Shown one piece after another: positions 13,339 to 13,446 of a stretch of DNA of 13,446 nucleotides. Under the pieces are notes generated by a model that was given only the letters and a program-made list of their open reading frames with translations, did no database searches and had not been told where the DNA came from. The DNA comes from Lachnospiraceae bacterium UBA3802 (GTDB lineage: Bacteria; Bacillota; Clostridia; Lachnospirales; Lachnospiraceae): the NCBI GenBank assembly GCA_002369155.1, contig DFEM01000164.1, positions 1 to 13,446 of the forward strand, given 5' to 3'. Each line of letters starts with the position of its first letter. Positions within the stretch are counted from its first letter, which is position 1. A program made the position numbers and the translations under genes.

Positions 13339-13446
13339 TTAAAACTTACCTGCATCTGCTGCTTCCTGAACTGCAACAGCTGTAGAAACAGTCATACCAA
13401 CCATGGGGTTGTTACCTGCACCGATAAGACCCATCATTTCAACGTG
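13339..13446 (-). CDS. GGGtGRT family protein, C-terminal part
   Basis: This is the 3' end of a gene running off the right edge. The visible 35 residues begin HVEMMGLIGAGNNPMVGM and end QEAADAGKF before TAA. The HVEMMGLIG-GNNPMVG block matches, from memory, the conserved C-terminus of the GGGtGRT family, a well-conserved protein of unknown function in anaerobic Firmicutes. The defining GGGTGRT motif would lie outside the window, so the call rests on the C-terminus only. Confidence 0.7.
   Translation of the reverse strand, partial: HVEMMGLIGAGNNPMVGMTVSTAVAVQEAADAGKF

Overview
The window looks like chromosomal DNA from a low-GC, anaerobic Firmicute, most likely class Clostridia and possibly a Lachnospiraceae relative. 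This is inferred from the AT-rich composition, strong AGGAGG-type ribosome binding sites, frequent GTG/TTG starts, a GerW/YtfJ-type sporulation gene beside a DUF2953 gene, ZapA downstream of RuvAB, a long U32 protein, a GGGtGRT-type protein and a CheX-like/CheY pair. No mobile element, CRISPR array, rRNA or tRNA is visible. No gene-free stretch exceeds about 245 bases.

Layout. The 3' end of rpmB (L28) enters from the left on the + strand and ends at a bidirectional terminator. From 205 to 12153 every gene lies on the minus strand. Read in the direction of transcription (right to left) the blocks are as follows. (1) ilvB-ilvH (acetolactate synthase), a NusG-domain-II protein, a Gx-type membrane protein, a lipoprotein, a small membrane protein, ruvA, ruvB and zapA. 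They are packed with short gaps or overlaps and end at a strong terminator at 6130-6160. zapA also has its own promoter inside the ruvB 3' end. (2) A single U32/DUF3656 gene. (3) A two-gene CheX-like plus CheY cassette with its own promoter and terminator. (4) A small unknown gene, DUF2953, gerW and a coiled-coil J-domain protein, overlapping or nearly so.

Divergent from ilvB, on the + strand, is a small lipoprotein gene. The 148-bp divergent region holds two good promoters facing away from each other and a perfect 14-bp palindrome that overlaps the lipoprotein -35 box and lies just upstream of the ilvB -35 box. Farther right are two facing terminators, a small Tic20/DUF4870-like membrane protein gene with a near-consensus promoter, and the 3' end of a GGGtGRT-type gene.

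How the genes fit together. Most of the window is housekeeping: branched-chain amino acid synthesis, Holliday-junction processing, cell division, RNA hydroxylation by a U32 protein and a sporulation-linked membrane cluster. The less ordinary parts are the MshEN-like/CheX fusion beside a lone receiver, a 19-codon overlapping ORF that takes the only good ribosome binding site ahead of ruvB, the palindrome between ilvB and the lipoprotein gene, an altered FAD-site motif in IlvB, and the C-terminal J-domain protein in the gerW cluster.
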